Source of the DNA: a virus
DNA length: 21,948 nucleotides
Strand: one strand, 5' to 3'
IMG/VR virus record: IMGVR_UViG_3300044911_001487
Span: 1 to 21,948 of that record
In this document: piece by piece, positions 9,051 to 15,201 of the stretch
How positions within the stretch are numbered: the first letter of the stretch is position 1
Layout: every line of letters begins with the position of its first letter
Program-made: the position numbers and the translations under genes
Notes under the pieces: generated by a model
Database searches by the model: none
What the model saw: only the letters and a program-made list of their open reading frames with translations
Told to the model about the DNA's origin: nothing

Positions 9051-9426
9051 GTTTTGTATCGCTCTGACCTTCTGCTGCACCGTGATTATCATGGTGGGCG
9101 TGTCGCTATATAGTGTCGTTTTTGTAACACAACCGATGAACGGGATGGCCCCGGCAGACAAGCAGTTCTTTCTAATTTTGTCAGACATGTCAAAATATAT
9201 ACTTGGCAGCTTGGCAACATTACTCGCTGTAAAAGGTAAGGATGCACTGCCGCAGTTCATTCCACCTAACCTGTCTAAACCAGAGGCAGACCCTGTGCCG
9301 ACTAAGCCAAGTCCTGCTCCTGCACCTGTGCAGCGTACGGTTCCCGTAGTAGATGCAGCCGCAACCACAGGCTACGGCGGCAAGCCCGCACCTGTTCAAC
9401 CCCCACATCCGGAGAGAGACGAATGA
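8983..9426 (+). CDS. two-span membrane protein, holin candidate
   Basis: ATG at 8983 follows AAAGG by nine bases. The 147-residue product has a long hydrophobic segment at about residues 22-48 (IKFCIALTFCCTVIIMVGVS) and a weaker one near 72-90 (ILGSLATLLAVKG). The last 50 residues are Pro/Ala/Val-rich and probably extended. Two membrane helices, small size and location between endolysin and spanin genes make it the best holin candidate here, though the two helices are separated by about 25 polar residues and the Pro-rich tail is unusual for a holin. The stop overlaps the next start as ATGA. Confidence 0.8.
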   Translation: MNPLKLISQFLALTQEQHDAVIKFCIALTFCCTVIIMVGVSLYSVVFVTQPMNGMAPADKQFFLILSDMSKYILGSLATLLAVKGKDALPQFIPPNLSKPEADPVPTKPSPAPAPVQRTVPVVDAAATTGYGGKPAPVQPPHPERDE

Positions 9427-9587
9427 AGACTTTGATTGCACTTATTGCGTTTGTGCCCCTCATTCTGTTTGCGGCTGAGACCAAGAAGGTCTGCCATAAG
9501 GAGAAGCAAAAGGGAAAAGAAGTTGAGGTATGCAAAATGGTCAAGGTCCATAAAAAATTGGATGGTGCCAAGGTACCGCCAAAATGA
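9423..9587 (+). CDS. 54-residue exported protein with two cysteines
   Basis: This small gene starts at ATG 9423 (ATGA overlap with the upstream stop) and ends at TGA 9587, which again overlaps the next start as ATGA. The product opens MKTLIALIAFVPLILFAAE, a clean Sec signal peptide with likely cleavage after AA near residue 18. A highly basic mature part of about 36 residues with two Cys (VCHKEK and VCKM) and many Lys follows. A single disulfide in the periplasm is plausible. Perfect nesting between two genes by 4-base overlaps argues that it is real despite its length. No family was recognised. A role in lysis, for instance periplasmic control of endolysin or holin, is only suggested by position. 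Confidence 0.75.
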   Translation: MKTLIALIAFVPLILFAAETKKVCHKEKQKGKEVEVCKMVKVHKKLDGAKVPPK

Positions 9588-10069
9588 CCGCCTTCCTGAA
9601 CCCTTGGGTAATTCTAAGCCTCGTCTTAGCGATTGTCGGGGCGTTCGGGGGCGGGTACTATAAAGGCAATTCTGCTGGACAGGCAGAAGTGCAACAGAAA
9701 TGGGACAAGGAAAAGACTGAGCAATATGCGGCTCATGCCGAGGCGCAAGAAGCAGCTAGAGCACGGGACCAAAACCTTCAGATTCAAGCCGACCGGCTGC
9801 GGGAGGAAAAGGATAATGAGATCAGAAATCTTAATGCTCGGGCTACCGCTCTTTCTAACAGCTTGCGCGACAGGCCGTCCCGCACCACCATTACCAGTAC
9901 CGTGCCCAGTGCCTCCAGCGCTGGCTGCGCCCCCACAGCATGTACTGGAGCAGGACTTTCTAAAGAGGATGGAGAGTTTCTTGCAAGGGAAGCTGCCAGA
10001 GGAGCAGAAGCCGTCGCCCTCCTCAAGCAGTGCTACGCCCAGTACGAAACCATAAAAAAAGGACCCTAA
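9584..10069 (+). CDS. Rz-like inner-membrane spanin
   Basis: The 161-residue product has one N-terminal transmembrane segment (about residues 8-25, WVILSLVLAIVGAFGGGYY). A long charged helix rich in Ala, Glu, Gln, Lys and Arg follows (about 30-95, probable coiled coil), then a Ser/Thr-rich linker with two Cys near 114-119 and a short helical C-terminus. This is the architecture of an i-spanin, which spans the periplasm and, with its lipoprotein partner, fuses inner and outer membranes in the last step of Gram-negative lysis. The partner gene is nested in another frame of its 3' half. It starts at an ATGA junction and ends at a TAATG junction. Presence of a spanin pair implies a Gram-negative host. 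Confidence 0.85.
   Translation: MTAFLNPWVILSLVLAIVGAFGGGYYKGNSAGQAEVQQKWDKEKTEQYAAHAEAQEAARARDQNLQIQADRLREEKDNEIRNLNARATALSNSLRDRPSRTTITSTVPSASSAGCAPTACTGAGLSKEDGEFLAREAARGAEAVALLKQCYAQYETIKKGP
9816..10055 (+). CDS. Rz1-like outer-membrane spanin lipoprotein, nested in the Rz-like gene
   Basis: ATG at 9816 is preceded by GGAGG (9802-9806) with a nine-base spacer, in the +1 frame of the spanin gene above. The 79-residue product begins MRSEILMLGLPLFLTAC, a lipoprotein signal with lipobox LTAC and Cys17 as the lipid site. The mature part is very Pro-rich at first (RPAPPLPVPCPVPPALAAPP), as in lambda Rz1, then a helical segment and a Ser/Pro tail. The frame stays open upstream to about 9633, but that extension lacks a start with a signal and is just overlap with Rz-like coding. 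A fully embedded Rz1 is the lambda arrangement. Confidence 0.88.
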   Translation: MRSEILMLGLPLFLTACATGRPAPPLPVPCPVPPALAAPPQHVLEQDFLKRMESFLQGKLPEEQKPSPSSSSATPSTKP

Positions 10070-10734
10070 TGTACCTGACCAGCAAAATTCCTTACTTTAA
10101 ATGTTGGGTAAGGAAAGAGTTTACAAACGGTCATCAGAACTACCACGGCGAATACATCCATGCATTAGCGGTTGCCGTTACAACAATGCCCGATAGATGT
10201 TTGAGCTTTCAGGTTATTTTCACCGGATGCGAGGCCGATGATGGTAGCCAAGAAAACGTCCATGGAGGTGCAATGTGGGCGCGTATGCCTATCACTGCAT
10301 TGGTAGGAGACATACCACTAGGAACGTGGCCCGAGCGTATGCCTACGCATTTCGCGCAGCCTTGGGACTGTAATTCGTACAATCACGCCGTTCTAAGTAT
10401 TGATCGGGCAAAGCCCTCTCCGTGGCGATGCAAGATAAACAATGAGTTCTTTACTGGGCGATATTTGTTCACCGTCGATTATGCAGAGAGTGAAGTATCT
10501 GAAGACCCTTCCCAGCACAAGCAAAGTCATGTATTAATACTGACAGACGCGGGAAAATGGACCGGCAATATAGTGGCGTTACCGAACAATCGTGTGCGTG
10601 TCACGAGCCCAGCATACTGGGTCACGGGCGAAGGAGCACCTGATTTTAGACCAAGTCAATGGATTCATTGTGCCGAGCAAGATGATTCATACATGGACCC
10701 TGAGGCTACTTTTAATAACTTGTATAAGGAGTAG
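10069..10734 (+). CDS. conserved phage protein of unknown function
   Basis: ATG at 10069 shares its first base with the spanin stop (TAATG) and follows AAGGA by five bases, so it is preferred to the in-frame start at 10030. The 221-residue soluble protein looks globular and beta-rich, with many aromatic and Cys residues and segments such as VHGGAMWARMPITALVGD and NRVRVTSPAYW. I recall close patterns in uncultured marine phage proteins lacking a function. No catalytic motif, signal peptide or membrane segment is visible. It lies after the lysis genes and before two tiny basic proteins, so it might be a late virion component or host-interaction protein. This is not decided by the sequence. Confidence 0.85.
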   Translation: MYLTSKIPYFKCWVRKEFTNGHQNYHGEYIHALAVAVTTMPDRCLSFQVIFTGCEADDGSQENVHGGAMWARMPITALVGDIPLGTWPERMPTHFAQPWDCNSYNHAVLSIDRAKPSPWRCKINNEFFTGRYLFTVDYAESEVSEDPSQHKQSHVLILTDAGKWTGNIVALPNNRVRVTSPAYWVTGEGAPDFRPSQWIHCAEQDDSYMDPEATFNNLYKE

Positions 10735-10739
10735 TGAAA

Positions 10740-10964
10740 ATGATGAAAGCAAAGATGGCAGCGGGCGGCGGCATGATGAAAAAAGGCTATGCAGCGGGCG
10801 GCGCGGTTATGCCTATGGTCATGAAAGACGGCAAAAAAGTGCCAGCATTTGCAGCAGATGGCAAAGGCAAGATGGCTAAAGGCGGCGCAGTTAAATCAAA
10901 AATGATGGCGGGCGGCGGCGCTATGAAATCCAAAATGGCTACAAGCGGCGGAAAGAAGAAATAA
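10740..10964 (+). CDS. small Met/Lys/Gly/Ala-rich repetitive basic protein
   Basis: Of several possible starts (GTG 10734, ATG 10740, ATG 10743), ATG 10740 has the best spacing (eight bases) from AAGGAG at 10726-10731. The 74-residue product is almost entirely Met, Lys, Gly and Ala with repeats such as AAGGGMMKK, YAAGGAV, MAKGGAV and MMAGGGAMKSKM. A single more ordinary stretch occurs in the middle (VMKDGKKVPAFAADG). It is strongly basic and probably flexible. Comparable K/M/G-rich mini-proteins are frequent in aquatic phage genomes, with no established function. Nucleic-acid binding or DNA condensation in the capsid is a guess from charge. It is followed two bases later by another small basic protein. 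Confidence 0.8.
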   Translation: MMKAKMAAGGGMMKKGYAAGGAVMPMVMKDGKKVPAFAADGKGKMAKGGAVKSKMMAGGGAMKSKMATSGGKKK

Positions 10965-10966
10965 CT

Positions 10967-11125
10967 ATGAAAAAGCCAGTGTGGGATGCACCGCGGCCCA
11001 AGGACCTCGGTAAGCCGAAGAAATTGTCTACCAAGGCAAAATCTTCGGCCAAGGCGATGGCCGCAAAGGCGGGCCGTCCTTACCCTAATCTTGTGGACAA
11101 TATGCGGGCAGCACGGAAAAAGTGA
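10967..11125 (+). CDS. 52-residue basic protein, partner of the preceding small gene
   Basis: ATG at 10967 lies two bases after the previous stop, and TGA ends at 11125. The product starts MKKPVWDAPRPKDLGKPKKL, continues with a Lys/Ala/Ser-rich linker and ends AGRPYPNLVDNMRAARKK. I recall the C-terminal pattern GRxYPNLVDNM from many environmental phage mini-proteins, which supports it being real. It is highly basic with no Cys and no membrane segment. Placement right after another tiny basic protein and just before a terminator suggests a short late operon tail. Function is unknown, with DNA or RNA binding possible from charge alone. Confidence 0.75.
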   Translation: MKKPVWDAPRPKDLGKPKKLSTKAKSSAKAMAAKAGRPYPNLVDNMRAARKK

Positions 11126-11135
11126 GTTTGCTGGG

Positions 11136-11181
11136 CCGTTAGCGCACCTCCATCGTCTCCAACGATTGCGCTAACGGTTTT
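11136..11181 (+). terminator. intrinsic terminator between convergent operons
   Basis: CCGTTAGCGCA (11136-11146) and TGCGCTAACGG (11167-11177) form a perfect 11-pair stem followed by TTTT. Inside the loop ATCGT (11152-11156) pairs with ACGAT (11162-11166), extending the stem past a five-base CCTCC bulge to a five-base loop. It lies between the end of the rightward late genes at 11125 and the end of the leftward nuclease gene at 11187. The U-tract is on the rightward side only, so it should mainly stop rightward transcripts. Confidence 0.75.
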
Positions 11182-11186
11182 AGGGC

Positions 11187-11885
11187 CTATGTGTTTTCGT
11201 CCGTAGGCTCTCTTTTTTCGTATTGCTCTACGCGCCGCATCCACTCATCCTGATAGCCCTGAAACTCACGGCCACAGGTGACAAACTCCTGCACTTCGCC
11301 ATTCTGCGCCACCATCAGAATCACCCCGTGATCGATGGTGGTGCCGTGGACCTTGTTATGTGCAGCGGCATACGCGGCTAACTGAACAAAGTAATCCTCA
11401 ATCCACTCCCGCTTCTTCATCCTATTGGCTTGCTTGAAGTCCAAGATGGATGGCTGTCCCTTGTACACGGCAATGCAATCCGTTGTCCCGGCATAGCGGT
11501 CCGGATAGTACAGGGGGACTTCTGAGCCCCAGACTTCGTAGACATTGGGGAAGAAGTGCTCAAGCAGCGCGTAGCCCATACGGTAGCCCTTGACCTGTAG
11601 CCAAGTGCGAGGTGGCTCGAGCCCACGATTCAAGAGTAATCGCTCGATGACACTGTGCATATGAGTGCCGACAGAAGCCGCGTCATTACGAATCTTCTCC
11701 GCAGCCTCCTTGCCGACACGGTCCTCCCACTCCTTTAGGAAGGTCGCGTCCTTTGTCGCACTGAGGATTGTAGTGACACTGGGCAGAGCAATCGTGTTCT
11801 CGCCCTTGTACTGACGGCCATTTTCACCGTCGATGCGCTCGAGCTTTTCGTACTTGAACTTCTTGCGTATGGGTATGAGTTGCAT
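11187..11885 (-). CDS. PD-(D/E)XK nuclease, RecB/Cas4-like
   Basis: Two starts are possible: ATG at 11897, inside the helicase gene, or ATG at 11885, which forms a TAATG junction and has AAAGGA eleven bases upstream. I chose 11885 (232 residues, starting MQLIPIRKKFKYEKLE). With numbering from 11897, the nuclease core is visible as GTHMH near 77-81, Glu126, TTD with Asp140, LDFK with Asp153 and Lys155, and QLAAY at 172-176. These are the motifs of RecB/Cas4-type metal-dependent exonucleases. The N-terminal PSVTTIL segment is typical of phage members. It is the second gene of a leftward pair with a SNF2 helicase, so joint DNA end processing, recombination or host DNA degradation is likely. Specificity cannot be told. 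Confidence 0.85.
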   Translation of the reverse strand: MQLIPIRKKFKYEKLERIDGENGRQYKGENTIALPSVTTILSATKDATFLKEWEDRVGKEAAEKIRNDAASVGTHMHSVIERLLLNRGLEPPRTWLQVKGYRMGYALLEHFFPNVYEVWGSEVPLYYPDRYAGTTDCIAVYKGQPSILDFKQANRMKKREWIEDYFVQLAAYAAAHNKVHGTTIDHGVILMVAQNGEVQEFVTCGREFQGYQDEWMRRVEQYEKREPTDENT

Positions 11886-13336
11886 TAGATGAGCCATCCT
11901 TTGATTTCTTCGCCCAGCACAGCTGATGCGATATTGATCTTGTTACGAAGTGCCTTGACGATATGCTCGTCCACCGTATTGGTGGCAATCAAATCGATGT
12001 AGGTGACCTTCTCGGTTTGCCCGATACGATGAGCGCGGTCCTCGGACTGCAACCGCTTTTCAAGGTCAAAGCTGTTGCTGTAGTAGACCACGGTGTGCGA
12101 AGACACCAGTGTCAGACCATAGCCCCCCGTAGTCGGATTCCCCACAAAAAAGCGTAACTCACTTTTTGGATCGGAGAACTTTTCCACAATCTCCTGCCGC
12201 TCATCCGCATCGGTGTCCCCGTAGTACGTAGCTACAGAGGTCATGCCGTATTCCTTCTGGATGGCCAGCTTGATATCTTGGATGTTCTTGCGGTAGTTTG
12301 CCCAGATGATCACCTTGCCGTCTGACTCTGCCAGCAGGTCCATAAGCTCGGACAGGCGGTTGTTTGGGAGATCAATCTCCTGACCATCATCCAGCTTCAC
12401 GTAGCCACAGGCAATTTGGTGTAGCCGCATCAACTGCGTCAAGGCATTGTTGGTGCTGACCAACCCCTGATCCAAGACAGAAAGCGCCATTAGCTTCATC
12501 TGCTCATAAGCCTTCTTCTGCTCAGAGGTCAGGTCCACATCCCGGCGCAGGTAAATCTTGTCCGGCAGGTCAAGGCACTCGTCTTTAGTAACGCGGAACG
12601 CGAACCTATCCAACTTGTCCTTCAGTTCATCCAAGTGCCGGTAACCCACCACCTGCTTGAATGTGTGGGTAGGCATCTTGCGTTCTACAAGGATCGCGTA
12701 CCGGGCTTGGAAAGCGTAGTAACTGTTGTAGTTGAGGCAACTTTCGCCAAGGAAGTCGCACTGGGAATACAGGTCCAGCGGGCTTTTGGTGACCGGGGAG
12801 CCTGTGGCAATACGCCTGTACCGCGCTTCTTTGCCAATCTTGACGATGGACTTGGTCCGCTTGGCGGTCGGGGTCTTGATGGTGGTGGACTCATCAATCG
12901 CCATGAAAGCATCCGTCACCCGCAGGAATATCTTTGCAAACTGCTGGCCCTTCTCCGTGCTGAATGCCTCGATGTTCATGATCAGAATGCGCAGGTCATC
13001 CACGGCGTTGAACATGGCCTCCATTTCCATCTTCTCTGCTTTGCGTGGGGTAGGATTCCAGCACGCCATCTTGTAGCTGATGTGCTCCGGCATGTGCTTC
13101 GGAATCTCGGACTTGTACCAATTCCTGTACACGCCTTTGGGTGCAACGATCAGCATTGCATTGATCTTGCCTTTGTCATAGAGCATTGCTGCGTTGTTGA
13201 TCAGCATGAAGCTCTTACCTGTGCCCATTTCAGCAAACAAAGCCGATGTCGGATGCTCCCAGAACCGCTGCAAATAGGCGGCTTGATGGACAAACGGTTT
13301 ATTTTTGAATGGGTATTTCTCTATGAAATAATCCAT
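11885..13336 (-). CDS. SNF2-type superfamily 2 helicase
   Basis: The 483-residue protein has the full order of SF2 motifs. These are HQAAYL near residue 17, Walker A EMGTGKS at 36-42, a Walker B variant IDES at 147-150, ATGSP at 177-181, and the SNF2 motif VI EDRAHRIGQ at 432-440. The Arg finger and RIGQ pattern place it with SNF2/SWI2-like ATPases that move along double-stranded DNA. Its length covers only the two RecA-like domains, so it is a minimal form without chromatin-binding domains. The start ATG is preceded by AAAGGA on the minus strand. It shares one base or 13 bases with the nuclease gene behind it. Phage roles for such enzymes include replication restart and recombination, but which applies here is unknown. 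Confidence 0.92.
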   Translation of the reverse strand: MDYFIEKYPFKNKPFVHQAAYLQRFWEHPTSALFAEMGTGKSFMLINNAAMLYDKGKINAMLIVAPKGVYRNWYKSEIPKHMPEHISYKMACWNPTPRKAEKMEMEAMFNAVDDLRILIMNIEAFSTEKGQQFAKIFLRVTDAFMAIDESTTIKTPTAKRTKSIVKIGKEARYRRIATGSPVTKSPLDLYSQCDFLGESCLNYNSYYAFQARYAILVERKMPTHTFKQVVGYRHLDELKDKLDRFAFRVTKDECLDLPDKIYLRRDVDLTSEQKKAYEQMKLMALSVLDQGLVSTNNALTQLMRLHQIACGYVKLDDGQEIDLPNNRLSELMDLLAESDGKVIIWANYRKNIQDIKLAIQKEYGMTSVATYYGDTDADERQEIVEKFSDPKSELRFFVGNPTTGGYGLTLVSSHTVVYYSNSFDLEKRLQSEDRAHRIGQTEKVTYIDLIATNTVDEHIVKALRNKINIASAVLGEEIKGWLI

Positions 13337-13363
13337 CTTTCTTCCTTTCTATGTGCAGGTCTC

Positions 13364-13391
13364 TTGACAACCTGTTCGGGTAGTGTACACT
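13364..13391 (+). promoter_or_regulatory. sigma70-like promoter for the rightward replication operon
   Basis: TTGACA (13364-13369) is a perfect -35 box, followed after 16 bases by TACACT (13386-13391) as the -10. It lies 32 bases ahead of the GTG start at 13423 in the gap between divergent operons. No comparably good promoter was seen in any other intergenic gap of the window. Confidence 0.7.
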
Positions 13392-13392
13392 A
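13381..13392. promoter_or_regulatory. perfect 12-base palindrome over the -10, candidate operator
   Basis: TAGTGTACACTA is identical to its own reverse complement and covers the -10 box. Just downstream a second palindrome, ACGTACGT, occupies 13394-13401. A repressor dimer bound here would block the rightward promoter and could also affect leftward transcription of the helicase and nuclease. No repressor gene is in the window. Confidence 0.5.
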
Positions 13393-13422
13393 GACGTACG
13401 TTTAAAGAAAGGAGAAAGAAAC

Positions 13423-13752
13423 GTGAATAGAGTGTTTGTCGTCCAAGAGATGCCAAACCACGACATTTCCCCAGCGATGAAGTTTGGGAAGATCGAGGTT
13501 TTGTTGCCATCTAATACACAGATCGCTTTTTCCACCGTGCCTGTTGTCAGAAAGCTACGACGCAAGCTCATGGACTACGATTGTGGCGATTATATTTTGC
13601 TAACTGGGGACCCTGTGGCTATTGGGCTTGCCTGTGCCATAGCGTCTTTCAATAACGCCGGGCGGTACACGGCGCTAAAATGGGACCGCCGGGAGATGCT
13701 ATACATCCCGGTCGTGATCGATGTAACTGAGAGAGGAGAAAGTGATGAGTGA
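13423..13752 (+). CDS. small phage protein of unknown function, first gene of the replication operon
   Basis: GTG at 13423 follows AAAGGAG (13408-13414) by eight bases. The product is 109 residues, starting MNRVFVVQEMP, with alternating hydrophobic strands, an IEVLLPS segment, a helical KLRRKLMDYD part and GDPVAIGLACAIAS near the middle. It ends with VIDVTERGESDE. I recall similar small proteins beginning NRVFVVQEP in the early regions of environmental phages, always unassigned. The GDP..IG.A.AIA segment resembles a small nucleotide- or metal-binding turn only superficially. It overlaps the next gene by eight bases and is thus part of the same transcript. Confidence 0.85.
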   Translation: MNRVFVVQEMPNHDISPAMKFGKIEVLLPSNTQIAFSTVPVVRKLRRKLMDYDCGDYILLTGDPVAIGLACAIASFNNAGRYTALKWDRREMLYIPVVIDVTERGESDE

Positions 13753-14302
13753 TATGAATGACCTCTTTGAAGAGGACGCAGGTGCATTGCAGGTCAAGAA
13801 TGAAGACTTGTCTTCTGTAGGTGCTTTGGCTAAACGTGCAAAGCAGCTGGAAAAGGAAATCGATGAGATTGAGTTGGTCCTGAAGGAGCGCAAGGATCAG
13901 CAGCGCAAACTCTTGGAAGAATCTATTCCAGCCATGTTGCAGGAACTGGGCATGAAGAAGTTCACCATGGCCGATGGCAGCACCATTGAGATCAAACCAT
14001 TCTATGGTGCAAGCATCAAGGAAGAGAATCGTGCCGTTGCCTACGAGTGGCTTCGCAAGAATGGCTACGATGACATTATCAAGAATACCGTCTCTGTGCG
14101 ATTTGGTCGGAACGAAGACAAATTGTGCGAGAACCTGATCAACCAACTCCGTGAGCAAAGCTATCCTGTCGAGCAAACGGAGAAGATTGAGCCCCAAACG
14201 CTGAAGGCATGGGCGAAAGAAATGGTGGAACGCGGCGTTGAGTTCCCTACCGAAACCTTTGGTCTGTACACAGGCCACAAGGCGACAATCAAGTCTGCTT
14301 AA
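13745..14302 (+). CDS. coiled-coil phage early protein of unknown function
   Basis: ATG 13745 is chosen over GTG 13742 because AGGAG sits six bases upstream. The 185-residue product has an acidic start (MSDMNDLFEEDAG), a coiled coil of heptads rich in Lys/Glu/Leu at about residues 22-60, a small beta unit (FTMADGSTIEIKPF), and a helical C-terminal part ending in FGLYTGHKATIKSA. The pattern of coiled coil followed by MKKFTMADG recurs, as I recall, in phage proteins found next to ssDNA-binding proteins. A nuclease-inhibitor or replication accessory role has been proposed for coiled-coil proteins like Gam, but there is no diagnostic motif here. It is 23 bases ahead of the SSB-like gene. Confidence 0.85.
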   Translation: MSDMNDLFEEDAGALQVKNEDLSSVGALAKRAKQLEKEIDEIELVLKERKDQQRKLLEESIPAMLQELGMKKFTMADGSTIEIKPFYGASIKEENRAVAYEWLRKNGYDDIIKNTVSVRFGRNEDKLCENLINQLREQSYPVEQTEKIEPQTLKAWAKEMVERGVEFPTETFGLYTGHKATIKSA

Positions 14303-14325
14303 TCACGAACCAAGGAGAATGAATC

Positions 14326-15099
14326 ATGGCGAAGAATGAACTCGCAACCAAGAAAGAAGGCGCATTAGCCGTTGCAATGTCCTTTGAAGAAGACGCGCAA
14401 CAAGGGGGCTTTGACAATATGGGTCAGGAAGATTTTGCATTGCCCTTCCTGCGTCTATTGACAAACACTAGCCCTGAAGTTGGCGAAGTTGAAGGTGCAA
14501 TGCCCGGAATGATCTACAACACAGTAACAGGACAGCTTTACGATGGCAAAAAAGGCATTACCGTCATCCCCTGCGCTTACATCAGGCAGTACATCGAATG
14601 GGCCCCGCGTGGGTCGGGGTCGGGCGCACCGGTCGCTATCTATTCCGCAACGAGCGATATCCTTAGCAGAACGCACCGGGAACCGGGCGATAATAAAGAT
14701 TATCTCGACAACGGTAACTACATTGAAAACACTGCCAATCATTACGTGATGATTGTAGGTGATGACGATGTGCCTGAACCTGCACTGATCACCATGAAGT
14801 CCACGCAGCTAAAGAAGTCGCGTAAGTGGAACAGCATGATGATGTCGGCAAAGATGGTAGGTAAGAACGGCCCTTACACACCACCGATGTTCTCGCAACT
14901 CTATCGCCTGACCACTCAGGCAGAGTCGAACGACAAAGGCAAATGGTTTGGTTGGGAAGTCGAGCGTATCGGCGCGATTGAAGAACCGAACCTGTACCTT
15001 GCTGCGAAAGGTTTCTCTCAGAGCATCAGTTCTGGTGAAGTCAAGGTAAAGCATTCTGCGGATGACATCATGGAAGGTAGCGGCGCTGCACCGTTCTGA
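14326..15099 (+). CDS. probable phage ssDNA-binding protein
   Basis: ATG at 14326 follows AAGGAG by eight bases. The 257-residue product has a central beta-rich domain from about residue 40 to 235, including ALPFLRLLTNTSPEVGE, a KKGITVIPC strand and LYRLTTQAES. It ends with an acidic tip, SADDIMEGSGAAPF. A flexible acidic tail with a terminal Phe is a hallmark of SSB proteins such as T7 gp2.5 and bacterial SSB, where it docks polymerase and helicase. I recall closely similar phage proteins with FAIPFLRILQ motifs annotated this way by context. The gene precedes the primase in a replication operon. The SSB call is inferred from the tail and context, not from a confirmed OB fold. Confidence 0.8.
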   Translation: MAKNELATKKEGALAVAMSFEEDAQQGGFDNMGQEDFALPFLRLLTNTSPEVGEVEGAMPGMIYNTVTGQLYDGKKGITVIPCAYIRQYIEWAPRGSGSGAPVAIYSATSDILSRTHREPGDNKDYLDNGNYIENTANHYVMIVGDDDVPEPALITMKSTQLKKSRKWNSMMMSAKMVGKNGPYTPPMFSQLYRLTTQAESNDKGKWFGWEVERIGAIEEPNLYLAAKGFSQSISSGEVKVKHSADDIMEGSGAAPF

Positions 15100-15201
15100 T
15101 TGACGGGGGAAAGCGGATGCTGTATGCGCCACGCCGGTAAATAACTGGATGTAATGCGGTGCAGACGTAGCGAGTACCCCACCTTTTTATAGAGATAGAG
15201 A

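Noticed and set aside
9633-9815. Upstream extension of the Rz1-like frame
   Set aside because: Strongly basic shadow of the spanin coiled coil; it would bury the lipoprotein signal, which must be N-terminal.
12635-13393. Long rightward open frame (252 codons) opposite the SNF2 helicase
   Set aside because: The opposite strand has all SF2 motifs; this frame has His/Cys/Leu-rich shadow composition and covers the divergent control region.
13649-14278. Leftward open frame (209 codons) opposite the coiled-coil early protein
   Set aside because: It is Leu/Phe/His-rich antisense of a Lys/Glu coiled coil; the rightward genes have good starts and short overlaps.
15100-15201. Possible tRNA, attenuator or promoter in the 102-base gap before the primase
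   Set aside because: GGGG near the left and CCCC near the right suggest pairing, but no T-arm or anticodon arm fits, no long stem forms, and TATAGA near 15188 has no matching -35. Nothing convincing was found in this gap.
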